NCBI GenBank assembly: GCA_003024985.2
Contig: PXIH01S0023171.1
Length of the DNA: 12,540 bases
Source: Euperipatoides rowelli
Lineage: Eukaryota; Onychophora; Udeonychophora; Euonychophora; Peripatopsidae
Reading direction: 5' to 3' (one strand)
A model generated the notes under the pieces. That model was not told where the DNA came from and did no database searches. It saw only the letters and a list, made by a program, of their open reading frames with translations. Every line of letters starts with the position of its first letter. Position 1 is the stretch's first letter. Positions 1 through 7,065 of the stretch are shown here, piece after piece. The translations under genes were made by a program, and so were the position numbers.

Positions 1-200
1 GCTTAAAAGATTCAACTGACTTAGATTCTACAACTCTTTCTGGTAAACCATTCCAAAATGATACAACTCTGTTGGGAAAAAACTTCTGGAGCAACAATAG
101 TCTAGATCTATTCTCTCTTAACTTGAATTTATGTCCCCTAGTTCTACTATCTTCATTAAGATAGTACCCCAGTCTGCCTATAGACAGACTGGGATACTGC
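1..200 (-). pseudogene. C-terminal end of a CR1/Jockey-like LINE reverse transcriptase, cut by window edge
   Basis: This is a fragment of the ORF2 protein of a non-LTR retrotransposon, the enzyme that nicks target DNA and reverse-transcribes the element RNA. Reading the minus strand from about 170 to 1 gives an uninterrupted frame. It contains TRGHKFKLR (142-116), then RSRLLLLQKFFPNRVV, then FWNGLPERVV (58-29), then SVESFK at the edge. The series TRGH / FF.NRVV..WN.LP..VV..SV..FK is the hallmark C-terminal tail of CR1, L2 and Jockey type LINEs, found after the RT thumb. In the sequence nearer 200 the frame is uncertain because of a palindrome at 163-198. The last few residues and the 3' UTR lie outside the window. 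The exact clade is not resolvable by eye. No other RT motif is present here, so this is a remnant. Confidence 0.85.
163..198. repeat. 36-bp near-perfect inverted repeat
   Basis: The arms AGTACCCCAGTCTG (163-176) and CAGACTGGGATACT (185-198) are complementary except for one position (C167 against A194). The centre is CTATAG, itself a palindrome, with one further mismatch (C177 against A184). It falls inside the decayed LINE tail, just upstream (in the minus-strand sense) of its long open stretch. It may have arisen by templated mutation; no function is inferred. Confidence 0.8.
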
Positions 201-314
201 TAAGATTTGGAATACTTATAGCCTTACCAACCAAAGAGTATTCCTAGAGAACTTGGAGATTTAGAAAACTGTTTTAAAAAATAACTCAAGTTCAGATGTA
301 TCTGAATTTTACTA

Positions 315-419
315 AGTACTGCCAGCCTCTAATTCACTATTCTTTGCATTAACATAAATTAAATCATTGTTATGAATTCTCTTATTTCTTCTGTAGGCTC
401 CTCTTGCCAGCATGAGAAA
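315..419 (-). pseudogene. Short open stretch, possibly more of the same LINE
   Basis: The minus strand is open for 35 codons (419 down to 315) and reads AYRRNKRIHNNDLIYVNAK and then SELEAGS before a TAG. The phrase IYVNAK..ELEA resembles the start of the APE endonuclease domain in CR1-like LINEs (Y-[VT]-N-A..., then ...EL.A). That would require a large internal deletion joining the start of ORF2 to its end. This is a weak by-eye resemblance and could be chance. Confidence 0.25.
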
Positions 420-420
420 G

Positions 421-1070
421 TGCTATATTGTTTAAATATATTGTATATATAGGCCTATTGGTATATAAATTTATTAATTATATTACTTAAGTCAATTTAT
501 AAACTAATGTAGTCATTATTTTATAAACTATTAATAGAGCTATTGTTGAGCTGAATTCTATTATTTATTAAATTTTTCACATTTATATTCTTTAAAAGTT
601 TAAAATATTATTACAGTATAGCCTATTAAAGTCAATAAATAAAAATTCTTGAGGAATTTTTTTTTTCATTATCAATTTTTAATCTAGGAGTTAATTTGTC
701 AGTAAATAACTCCAGTTTAATAAAAATGTCTGAAAAATAAAATCTTCAATTCCATATTCTATCTTAGAATTTTAAAGAAATTATCTTTTATTTATGGTCC
801 TATAAATGCACAGTCAATTCAACTTTGAATACTTAGGAAAAAATGTGAGTTCTTAATTGAGCCACTGATTGTCCAAAAATTGTGAGTGTGTAGGGACCAT
901 CAAATATAAGCATATAATTAAATGATGATAAAAATAATATCTTAAAGATTTTTGTAATAGAAGAAACTTTTATAATTCTTATTCTAATACAAAAAAAATT
1001 ATAATTTTTTAATCAAACTTTGAAATTTGAGTCATTAATTACAGTAATAGGTACTGTATTAAAGAGTGAA
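421..1070. other. AT-rich spacer, no gene seen
   Basis: The sequence has A/T runs, scattered stops in all frames, one TAGGCCTA palindrome (450-457) and one ATAGCCTA (618-625). It should contain the 3' end of the hAT element whose transposase ends near 1075, but I could not identify a convincing terminal inverted repeat. Nothing else is supported. Confidence 0.6.
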
Positions 1071-2228
1071 GATTTTTGGAAAGTTTTGAATATTATGATG
1101 CAAAAATAAAAGTTTTCTTCTTGTTTTGGAAAAAAAAAAACCCTGGATCTTTTTTCTTCAAATCCCTGCCTTGGAGAAAAGTCTCTCCGAGAAAACTGAT
1201 GAAGCAGGGGCAGCTGATAGTTTTCTTGCAATATAGTTTTGTGCTTGATTCACCATTTTAATACTGACTCGTTAGCTAATTGATTTATTCTTTTTTTCTG
1301 CCATATAACTACCAATTTTTTTAATTTTTCATCTTCTTGTCCTTTATCTATCCTTTTCCTTTTGGATTCCTTTCATGTTTAGTTTGTTCTGTTTCAACTT
1401 CTGATCTATACTACACAAGAAAATGTCTTGCAATTTTTGATGTAGAAATTGAAGTGCAAGATGTTGATGTAAATGGCTGACAAATGCTGGGCGATAAATT
1501 ACCACTAGGCTACCAGATGACATTGAACCTATTTCTGTCTAAGCATCATTGACATATCTTTTTCTTTTGTAATTCTCTTACCTCTGAGAAAACCCATTTT
1601 TTAGCCAAGAATTTTAGTTCATCAGAGAAAAGAGTTAGTTTATACCTAACCTAGGATCCACAGCTGTGCTGATAACATATAATTTATTTTCAAATACAGT
1701 ACATTAATGTGCTTTTTGATGAAACATCATTTATGAATATCTTTTCAATAGACTATTTTAGGTCAGTCTTCATTATTTGGACTCCAATTTCATCTCCAGC
1801 ATCAGCAAGAAAATTATATAATGCACATACATGGGAAATTACAGAAGACACCATTGATTTTAATTTACTTAGGCCTATGTTCTCAGTTATCATATAAAAT
1901 GTCTGTAAAAAGTCCTGATATTTTTTCTAGTATTTGCCATTCATTTGCAGCTTAAACTGAAATACTAAGGACTTTAGGGTGGTCAGTTATGCAAAGCTGT
2001 AAACATCTTTTTAAGAGTCATAATTATCTCCAGAATTAAATATAGCCTATACCACCATGTTGGGACATCTTGGATTGGCAATAATGGTGTTATAAGATGG
2101 GAGTCCATATCTTTCTGTATTCATTTAATTCATTACAAGCCAAATTAGAGTGATTAAAATGATTGCAAATGTTGCTACATTTCTTTATCATGTGACTTAT
2201 CGCTGAGAGAATAGAGCAACCATGCTGA

Positions 2229-2236
2229 CTCGCTGC
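2229..2236. repeat. Left target-site duplication of the hAT-type MITE
   Basis: CTCGCTGC lies directly before the CAAGGCCG terminus and matches 6 of 8 bases of CTATCTGC after the right terminus. The two differences fit an old insertion. Confidence 0.65.
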
Positions 2237-2735
2237 CAAGGCCGTTTTAATGACTATATTAAACAATAGGGGAAGGGATGCATTTTTATAAGCTCTGTTA
2301 TTCAACACGCATGTCTAGATTGACATACCCCCCCCTTCCCCACAAAAAAAAAAACATCCAAAAATAAAGCCTTGTAATATCTAACAAAGTGTACTAACAG
2401 CAAAAAAAAAAAAAAGATCAAAAAATAAAGTCTTGTAATATCTAACAAAGTGGGTAAGGATGTGAGGGCCCTATATATTATAAGGAGGCATAAATCTTAA
2501 CCTTTGCTTAGGGCTCTACAAAGTTATTATTATTCAGGTTTATTTCACATAACATATAATACAATATTAATAGAGCTTAGACATCAACCATGATCTATAA
2601 GCTATATTAGAACATAATAAAATTAAATTTATGTTTAAAATATATTCCCTAGCCCGTCAGGATGTGGGAATATTTACATGTAATTCCAAACAATAAGTTG
2701 ATTTGTAGAAAAATAAAGAATAAAATCCGGCCCTG
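2237..2735. mobile_element. Non-autonomous hAT-type element (MITE) inside the hAT transposase
   Basis: The ends are CAAGGCCGTTTT (2237-2248) and, read inward from the other side, CAGGGCCGGATT (2735-2724). They match at about 10 of 12 positions, with the CA[AG]GGCCG ends typical of hAT elements. The flanking 8-bp sequences CTCGCTGC and CTATCTGC agree at 6 of 8, the size expected for a hAT target duplication. No transposase is encoded. The interior holds a C8 run (2328-2335), a duplicated A-tract module (2341-2453), and GGGCCC and AGGATGTG motifs. Removing the element plus one target copy (507 bp) joins HQLQI of the host transposase to a frame reading VSMVALFSQR, which restores the expected order HTLQL...LFSQR of this family. 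This is strong internal evidence for the boundaries. Confidence 0.8.
2341..2453. repeat. Imperfect tandem duplication with 61-bp period and A-tracts
   Basis: Two copies of an A-tract followed by AAAATAAAG[CT]CTTGTAATATC and TAACAAAGTG occur at 2343-2391 and 2402-2452, offset by 61 bp. The shared 27-28 bp after the A-tract differ at one position (C or T). This is probably replication slippage or a tandem duplication inside the MITE. Confidence 0.8.
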
Positions 2736-2743
2736 CTATCTGC
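2736..2743. repeat. Right target-site duplication of the hAT-type MITE
   Basis: CTATCTGC directly follows the CCGGCCCTG terminus. It encodes part of the LQI motif of the interrupted transposase on the minus strand. Confidence 0.65.
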
Positions 2744-2934
2744 AATTGATGAATAAAACATGAGATGCTTAAAGATTCAGTCAAGTCCATTCCAAATTGC
2801 ATGTCATACACACTATCTCGAACAAGAAGATGAATTTTCTCTGAAGGAATATCCCAATCAGTTAACATTGTTTGAAAAGATGTGGCAATATTTATTCCAG
2901 TATGAGACCCAAGAAAATACTTGCAATGGAGAAG

Positions 2935-3600
2935 TTAAGTAAAGTAAAGATTTATTTGTATAAATATAAAATATACAATCCAATTATTACTAATAAATAC
3001 ATAGGTTAAATACAAAATGGCAACAAATTAACACTAGTCACAGTTGAAATAAAACAAAAATACAAACAAATTAAAAACTAAAATCAGCAGTTTACAAATG
3101 CTAAATTGATAACAAAATCTACCATAAAATCCCACAATAAGACAACTTTTCACAATTTTTCCCCATTTTTAAATAATAATTACAATGTTAAGCTTACAAA
3201 AACACAACTCTAGACGAAAAAAAAAAAAAACTACAAATACTACCAGTCATAAAAGCATCAAGTCTATTTTTAAAACTATTTACATCTATGGCATTAACAA
3301 TATCAACAGGCAGACTACTCCAAATGTTAACATATCATTTGTAGGCCTTCCTTTAAAAATGGAGAAGTTGTGATCTCTTGGCCTAAGATTTTCCTTTAAT
3401 TTAAAGAAAATTTGATAATCCATATCTATATTACATTTTAACAGACCATAAGTAAAAATAAAATGCCCCCTATTATGCCTATCTGACTGTTTTATAATTA
3501 AGCTCTCTTAAGTGAGTATCATGGATTACTACTAATGTTGGAATAAGGTACTCGCGTATCTCGACAATCATTTCACCAAATCTTCTCTGTAATGCCAAAT
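2935..3600 (-). pseudogene. 3' end of a CR1/L2-like LINE (RT thumb, C-terminus and 3' UTR)
   Basis: This is a decayed, 5'-truncated LINE on the minus strand. Reading down from about 3595 gives LQRRFGEMIVEIREY (family LERVQRR.TKMI), then LRELN.KTV, then SDRHNRGHFIFTYGLLKC (family R.RGDLI.TYKLL), then DYQIFFKLKENLRPRDHN, a frame change, and WSSLPVDIVNAIDVNSFKNR followed by LDAFMTG (3322-3242). This is the standard order for the end of a CR1/L2-like ORF2. An A14 run on the plus strand follows at about 3218-3231, then an AT-rich 3' UTR-like stretch and AATAAA on the minus strand (2956-2951) near the boundary with the hAT fragment. The 3' terminus near 2940 ends in short CTTTA repeats, as some LINEs do. 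RT catalytic motifs are absent. It abuts an oppositely oriented LINE at about 3590-3600. Confidence 0.8.
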
Positions 3601-3840
3601 TTCAAGCAGGAATTGCTTCAATTGGTCAATACAGTCAACACTTATTCATATCCCACTATAATAAGTGGGTGACTTTAATGTTGAATTACATGATACATCT
3701 GTCAGAACTGTTTATTATGGGATATTTTTGAATCGTCAGCATTTGTTCAGAAAGTACTTAATCCTACAAGGATTACTAAACTACTGCTACTTTGATAGAT
3801 CACTGTTGTATAATTGTTATGGTGCATGACCACCAGGTGG
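3588..3840 (+). pseudogene. LINE APE-endonuclease fragment (C-terminal half)
   Basis: The endonuclease would nick target DNA to prime reverse transcription. Visible in order are PNFKQELLQLVNTVNTYSYP, TIISG followed by a frame slip into GDFNVEL (from about 3668, the catalytic D and N of the GDFN motif), VQKVLNPTRITK (about 3750-3785, family QVVNKPTRIT), LIDHCCIIV (about 3795-3820) and a degenerate HDH at about 3827, where family members have SDH. The order matches CR1/Jockey-type APE endonucleases. The N-terminal motifs are missing because the element is truncated at about 3590. There are at least three frame changes. It overlaps by a few bases the start of the minus-strand LINE fragment. Confidence 0.8.
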
Positions 3841-4270
3841 AATTGTGCAGCTAGTATGAGCTAGCACGTCATGATGCTATATAATGTATATGTTGGGATC
3901 TTATCCTGATCTCGTTCCAAGGGTGATTTTAATCTGTTTTTTTAATGGAAGCAACTGGCAGAGTTTTAGTATGATTAAAGCTAATACTGAAAGGTAATTA
4001 TAGAATGATGGTTTTATGAAAACTTGTAAGATCAAGTGAAATGATATTTAAGTGTGTAACAGTTTTGAATAACATTTGTGAATATACTGTATATGAGTAA
4101 ACATTTATTCTAAAATGTGTCACCTTGTATGAGTTATACGAGTCAGCCTGTAAACACAAGGTCTCTGATAGACTTATTTTTAACACATTAAATTGCTAAT
4201 ACAGTATCAATATGGTTGGTGTTTTTATTTTATATCAAGTGAATTGACTGCAATTAACAAATTTTCATTG
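3841..4270 (+). other. Unresolved stretch inside the plus-strand LINE
   Basis: By position this should encode the region between endonuclease and RT, including RT motif A. I see only a faint possible match near 3920-3970 (DFNLFF then NWQSF in different frames). No clear RT motif 1, 2 or A is visible, so this part is deleted, replaced or very diverged. Confidence 0.4.
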
Positions 4271-4370
4271 AAGATAATTTCAGATGATTAAATTCAATAA
4301 TGAATTTTCCTCTATTGTTCATGGTGTACCTCAGGGATCAATTCTTGGGCCCTTGTTTGTTTGTTATACG

Positions 4371-4380
4371 ATATGCTGTC
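4371..4380. repeat. Left target-site duplication of the 356-bp element
   Basis: ATATGCTGTC matches 4737-4746 (ATATGCCGTC) at 9 of 10 bases. It lies in LINE coding sequence. Confidence 0.7.
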
Positions 4381-4736
4381 AAGGGCATATGGTGGGGGGG
4401 GGGGGGGTTAAAATCTCCTCCCTGATTTATCAACCTGCAACCCCTCTGTAAAAATGAGACCAACCCAAAATCTAAGTATTTAATATAAAGTTAGCCAACT
4501 GTAATAAATGTTTATACAATTCCCCACTAAAGAAAAAAAAAAGCTTATTGAATTTTAGACTTAGTATATACTAGCAAAACACATCCATACAACCAAAAAA
4601 AACTTATCAAATCATATGAATTGTAACAAAACGTGCAGAGAAACAAAAAAAAACTTATCAAAATCCATCTAACATAAGAATAATGTTAGCGTTCTGTATG
4701 ACCCTCCCCTAAAAAATACTTCCACCGTACGCCTAT
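4381..4736. mobile_element. 356-bp TIR element (MITE) inserted in the LINE RT
   Basis: The left end AAGGGCATATGGTGG (4381-4395) and the inverted right end ATAGGCGTACGGTGG (4736-4722) match at 11 of 15 positions, with a core GGC[AG]TA[TC]GGTGG. The flanks ATATGCTGTC (4371-4380) and ATATGCCGTC (4737-4746) match at 9 of 10, consistent with a 10-bp target duplication. No protein is encoded. A G14 run (4394-4407) and two copies of an A-tract plus CTTATCAAA module lie inside. Removing the element with one flank copy lets the LINE read DMLSILQCSKCSLCADD in one frame, the expected short spacer between the motif-B side (usually YIND) and the catalytic DD. A target duplication of 9-10 bp is usual for Mutator-like elements, but the superfamily is not established. 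Confidence 0.78.
4593..4665. repeat. Two copies of an A-tract/CTTATCAAA module, 50-bp spacing
   Basis: An A8 tract followed by CTTATCAAATC (about 4595-4613) and an A9 tract followed by CTTATCAAAATC (about 4645-4665) lie within the 356-bp element. A related A-tract plus CTTATTG occurs near 4531-4550. Confidence 0.7.
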
Positions 4737-4746
4737 ATATGCCGTC
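4737..4746. repeat. Right target-site duplication of the 356-bp element
   Basis: ATATGCCGTC is followed by LINE coding sequence that continues in the frame left at 4380. Confidence 0.7.
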
Positions 4747-5507
4747 GATACTGCAGTGTAGTAAATGTTCTTTATGTGCAGATGATGTAGTACTATAGGT
4801 CGAGAGTAATAGTTGTCTAAATAATTGAGGGTGATTTGACCATATGTCCAGTTGGTTGGTCCTTAATCGATTCAAATTGAATATTTTAAAGATGAAGTTA
4901 ATGAGTGTGGGAAATAGACAAAACAATTTGGAAATATCTAATTATAGCTCTATCAGGATACTGTATCATGATTGGAGCAGTCATATTAACTTGCTTTGTT
5001 CTAAAGCTATGAGCTCTTTAAAATATATTATGAAATTTAGACACTTTTTACCAATTGATGTTTATGTTTAATACCTTGGCAGGCTATTATCTAAAATGGC
5101 TTATTGCTGCCTAATTTATAACAATCGTAATACAGGATTATGTGATAAACTTCAAAGAATTTAGAACTTGGCTGCAAGATTTTTAGTTTTTGGGCTTGGT
5201 CCATAAGGTGCTAGTGAGAACCTTTCAAAAATGGGGTGGATAAACTTATTGAACGGATGTAAAAGTTTTCTTGGTACTTTGATCTGGAAGTGCATTAATT
5301 AGTCTAATGGCCAGGCACCTTTATTTTTATCTATGCATTCCTATGTCATAATACAATCCAATATGAATAATCTATAAGTTATTGCAAAAAAAATCTAAAT
5401 TGTCTTTCCAAAATCAAGCAATCAGGTTGTGGAACAAATTGTCCGCAAATATAAGAAATGCTGAAAACAGCCTCCAAAACACTTATTACAAGGTTTTATC
5501 GATTTAG

Positions 5508-5712
5508 ACTGTGGACTCCCTTGCTGAAGTGCTTATTAATTAATCAATAATTTTATTTATTAATTCTACTTATTTATTTTTCATATTTTTATTATACAAT
5601 ATATTGTTTTATTGACTCCTTTGTATGTTGTTTTTAGAATTTTGTACATGGCAAATGGTCTGGAACAACAACTTCTGGGTGAAGACCATGCTATTAATAA
5701 AACTTAAACTAT
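5508..5712 (+). other. 3' UTR of the plus-strand LINE with polyadenylation signal
   Basis: Non-coding sequence follows the RT stop. It contains the GC-richer phrase ATGGTCTGGAACAACAACTT (5654-5673) and a canonical AATAAA (5696-5701) close to the inferred 3' end. No long poly(A) tail remains. Confidence 0.65.
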
Positions 5713-5753
5713 ACAGTCTAAGTGTGAACGTTTTTTTAATTCCCACATAAAAG

Positions 5754-5765
5754 AGTCAAAGAATT
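5754..5765. repeat. 5' target-site duplication of the L1/Tx1-like element
   Basis: AGTCAAAGAATT is identical to 10396-10407. It precedes the element's first base at about 5766. Confidence 0.88.
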
Positions 5766-5883
5766 CATGTTCGGGTCTGACATTTAATTAAATTAGTTGC
5801 CTCATTTACATAGACTACATCATTGCCTGTTGTCGGTTTGGATTGTTGGTTGTGGTTTTTACGTTACACGCACAGAACGAAAT
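5766..5883 (+). promoter_or_regulatory. 5' UTR / presumed internal promoter region of the L1/Tx1-like element
   Basis: About 118 bp lie between the target duplication and the first ORF1 ATG (5884). It includes a T/G-rich stretch near 5826-5865. LINEs carry an internal promoter here; no specific promoter box can be identified. Confidence 0.5.
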
Positions 5884-6890
5884 ATGAGTGAGAGTGGAAA
5901 TAGTAAGTACCACTTTGTCGGTAATTAATAATGGTCAAGACTATGGAATCAGTATGAATAAAGATATTGAAATAAGAGAAAATAAGTAATTTAAATTTTG
6001 GTCTACCGCCTTAATGGACATGCTTGTGGAAGACGCTGTTATATTCACATTTCATGACGGGGACTCNCTAATTAAGGTTAGTCCNACTTCTATTCTTAAG
6101 TATTGCATTAAAGTGAATTTAATTAAAGATGTTTCTCAATTTTATAATCTTCCTAATCCTAAGTTTCATTTTATGAAGTTTAGAAAGCCTGAGGCTCAAA
6201 TAGATTTTCGTAGGCAATGGGTAATATTGGAGGTCTTCTAATTGTTTTTATTAATGATAATGTGGAAATAAATGAATTAAAATTAGTGAACATTCCAGCA
6301 CATGTAATTAGAGATGAGTTTTCAGAGTTTTTGAAGGAAGTTGGGACAATAGCAAAAAAAAAGAGCCAAAATTTAAGACTGTTCCTGAAAGTGAACAGAT
6401 GGAAACCTCTCCGGTAACGTTCGTCTTAAAGTTAAATGAGGGACCTACTAAAAGTGATATTCCGAAAGTTTTTTTAAAGAATAATATTCAGGTAGTGTTG
6501 AAAGCTCATGGAAGAGAGCCTATTTGTTTCCATTGTAATATTGAAGGACATTTTGCTAGGGAGTGTAATATGATGAAATGCCAGTCTTGTAAAAGATTGT
6601 CGATAATAAACATAAGTGTCATTTACAGTATCGTATGCCGCCAAGCTAAATATGAAAAAAGGATTGATAATTGACCTCATAAAAGAGGTTGAAGAAAATT
6701 TCTCCAATAGAGGAAGTTGAGAAGACGGGGTAAATAGTGCTGGTGAAGAGAGTGAAAAAATGGAATATAAATTAATGGCGGTGATTTGGATACTGATGAT
6801 GGCTCAAAAAGTGTTGGTCGTGGTGTTGAGGCTAATACTAAGTTTAAACTGTTATTGTCTAATGTGATGTTTAATGAGGGAAAAGATTAA
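5884..6890 (+). pseudogene. ORF1 of the L1/Tx1-like element (RNA-binding, CCHC zinc knuckle)
   Basis: ORF1 proteins bind the element RNA and form the retrotransposition particle. The start ATG at 5884 reads MSESGNS and slips frame after about 8 codons into TLSVINNGQDYG. An in-frame TAA at about 5990 interrupts before FKFWSTALMDMLVEDAVIFT, which then continues open to 6241. A second frame, 6217-6417, carries ELKLVNIPAHVIRDEFSEFL, where an RRM-like fold would be expected. A third, 6399-6674, carries the perfect knuckle C-X2-C-X4-H-X4-C as CFHCNIEGHFAREC (6525-6566), then CQSCK of a second knuckle whose H and C (HKC) sit in another frame. An acidic tail (GGDLDTDDGSKSVGRG) ends at a TAA near 6890, and a lysine-rich stretch follows at about 6931-6999. 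The knuckle makes ORF1 identity secure; domain limits are approximate. Confidence 0.85.
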
Positions 6891-7065
6891 AAAGAAGTGC
6901 TCAGTAAGAAACATAAAAGTTAACTTTTACAGTTAAAAGAACTAATAAGAAAAAAAATAAAAACAAACAAATTAGAGTTTGTTTTTCGTGTGAATGAATT
7001 ATTTGGGTCTGAGAACTGTGTCTGGCTCAATTTGGTGTTTGTTGTGTTTGAGTATAATAATTAAA

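Larger units (their letters stand above)
1075..2934 (-). pseudogene. Decayed hAT transposase (BED/ZBED4-like), interrupted by an insertion
   Basis: This is a relic of a cut-and-paste hAT DNA transposase with an RNase H-like DDE core and C-terminal dimerisation domain. On the minus strand it shows, in order: GSHTGINIATSFQTML then DWDIPSEKIHLLVRDS (catalytic-region RD), then CFIHQLQI (2934-2737, open); after an insertion, MIKKCSNICNHFNHSNLACNEL (about 2195-2125); QDVPTWW (2072-2052, family QDVPTRWNS); ANEWQILEKISGLF (about 1950-1910); GDEIGVQIMKTDLK (about 1800-1765); TAVDPR (1667-1650, family LDPRFK); FSDELKFLAKKW (about 1630-1590); and the hATC signature APASSVFSERLFSKAG (about 1212-1164), then EEKRSR. 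At least six frame changes and several stops separate these blocks. The BED zinc finger and roughly the first third of the protein are absent: a LINE 3' end begins at about 2940. Family membership is sure; the subfamily is my inference. Confidence 0.88.
4270..5507 (+). pseudogene. LINE reverse transcriptase fragment (motif B to C-terminus)
   Basis: The order seen is QMIKFNNEFSSIVHGVPQGS then ILGPLFV (motif B, GVPQGSILGP at 4323-4352); an inserted DNA element; CADDVVL (4775-4795, the catalytic DD of motif C, with C where most family members have Y) ending in a TAG; then WLVLNRFKLNILKMKLMSVG (motif D region), WSSHINLLCSKAMSSLKYIM, FRHFLPIDVYV, MAYCCLIYNNRNTGLCDKLQ (from 5096), NLAARFLVFGLG, and finally AIRLWNKLSANIRNAENS (5418-5471), ending in TAG at 5505-5507. 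This is the full order of the RT palm, thumb and tail of a CR1/L2/Jockey-like LINE. One frame is open for 75 codons (4844-5071). Several stops and frameshifts make it non-functional. Confidence 0.88.
3588..5712 (+). mobile_element. Degenerate CR1/Jockey-like LINE with its 3' end
   Basis: This is a plus-strand non-LTR element, 5'-truncated within its endonuclease. It carries an endonuclease fragment (3588-3840), a poorly conserved stretch (about 3841-4270) where RT motifs 1 to A should lie, an RT fragment from motif B onward (about 4270-5507) and a 3' UTR ending in AATAAA and short A-rich sequence at about 5712. A 356-bp DNA element is inserted between RT motifs B and C. No target-site duplication was found for the LINE itself; its 5' side abuts a LINE in the opposite orientation. 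Confidence 0.82.

Noticed and set aside
793-907. Possible small TIR element with ATGGTCC ends
   Set aside because: Only seven bases are clearly inverted, the following bases match poorly, and no flanking duplication is convincing.
1076-1261. 61-codon plus-strand open frame
   Set aside because: It is antisense to the hATC domain (SERLFSKAG) read on the minus strand.
4669-4926. 85-codon minus-strand open frame
   Set aside because: It overlaps the end of the 356-bp element and the plus-strand RT motif C region; its protein has no recognisable motif, while the plus strand gives clear RT residues.
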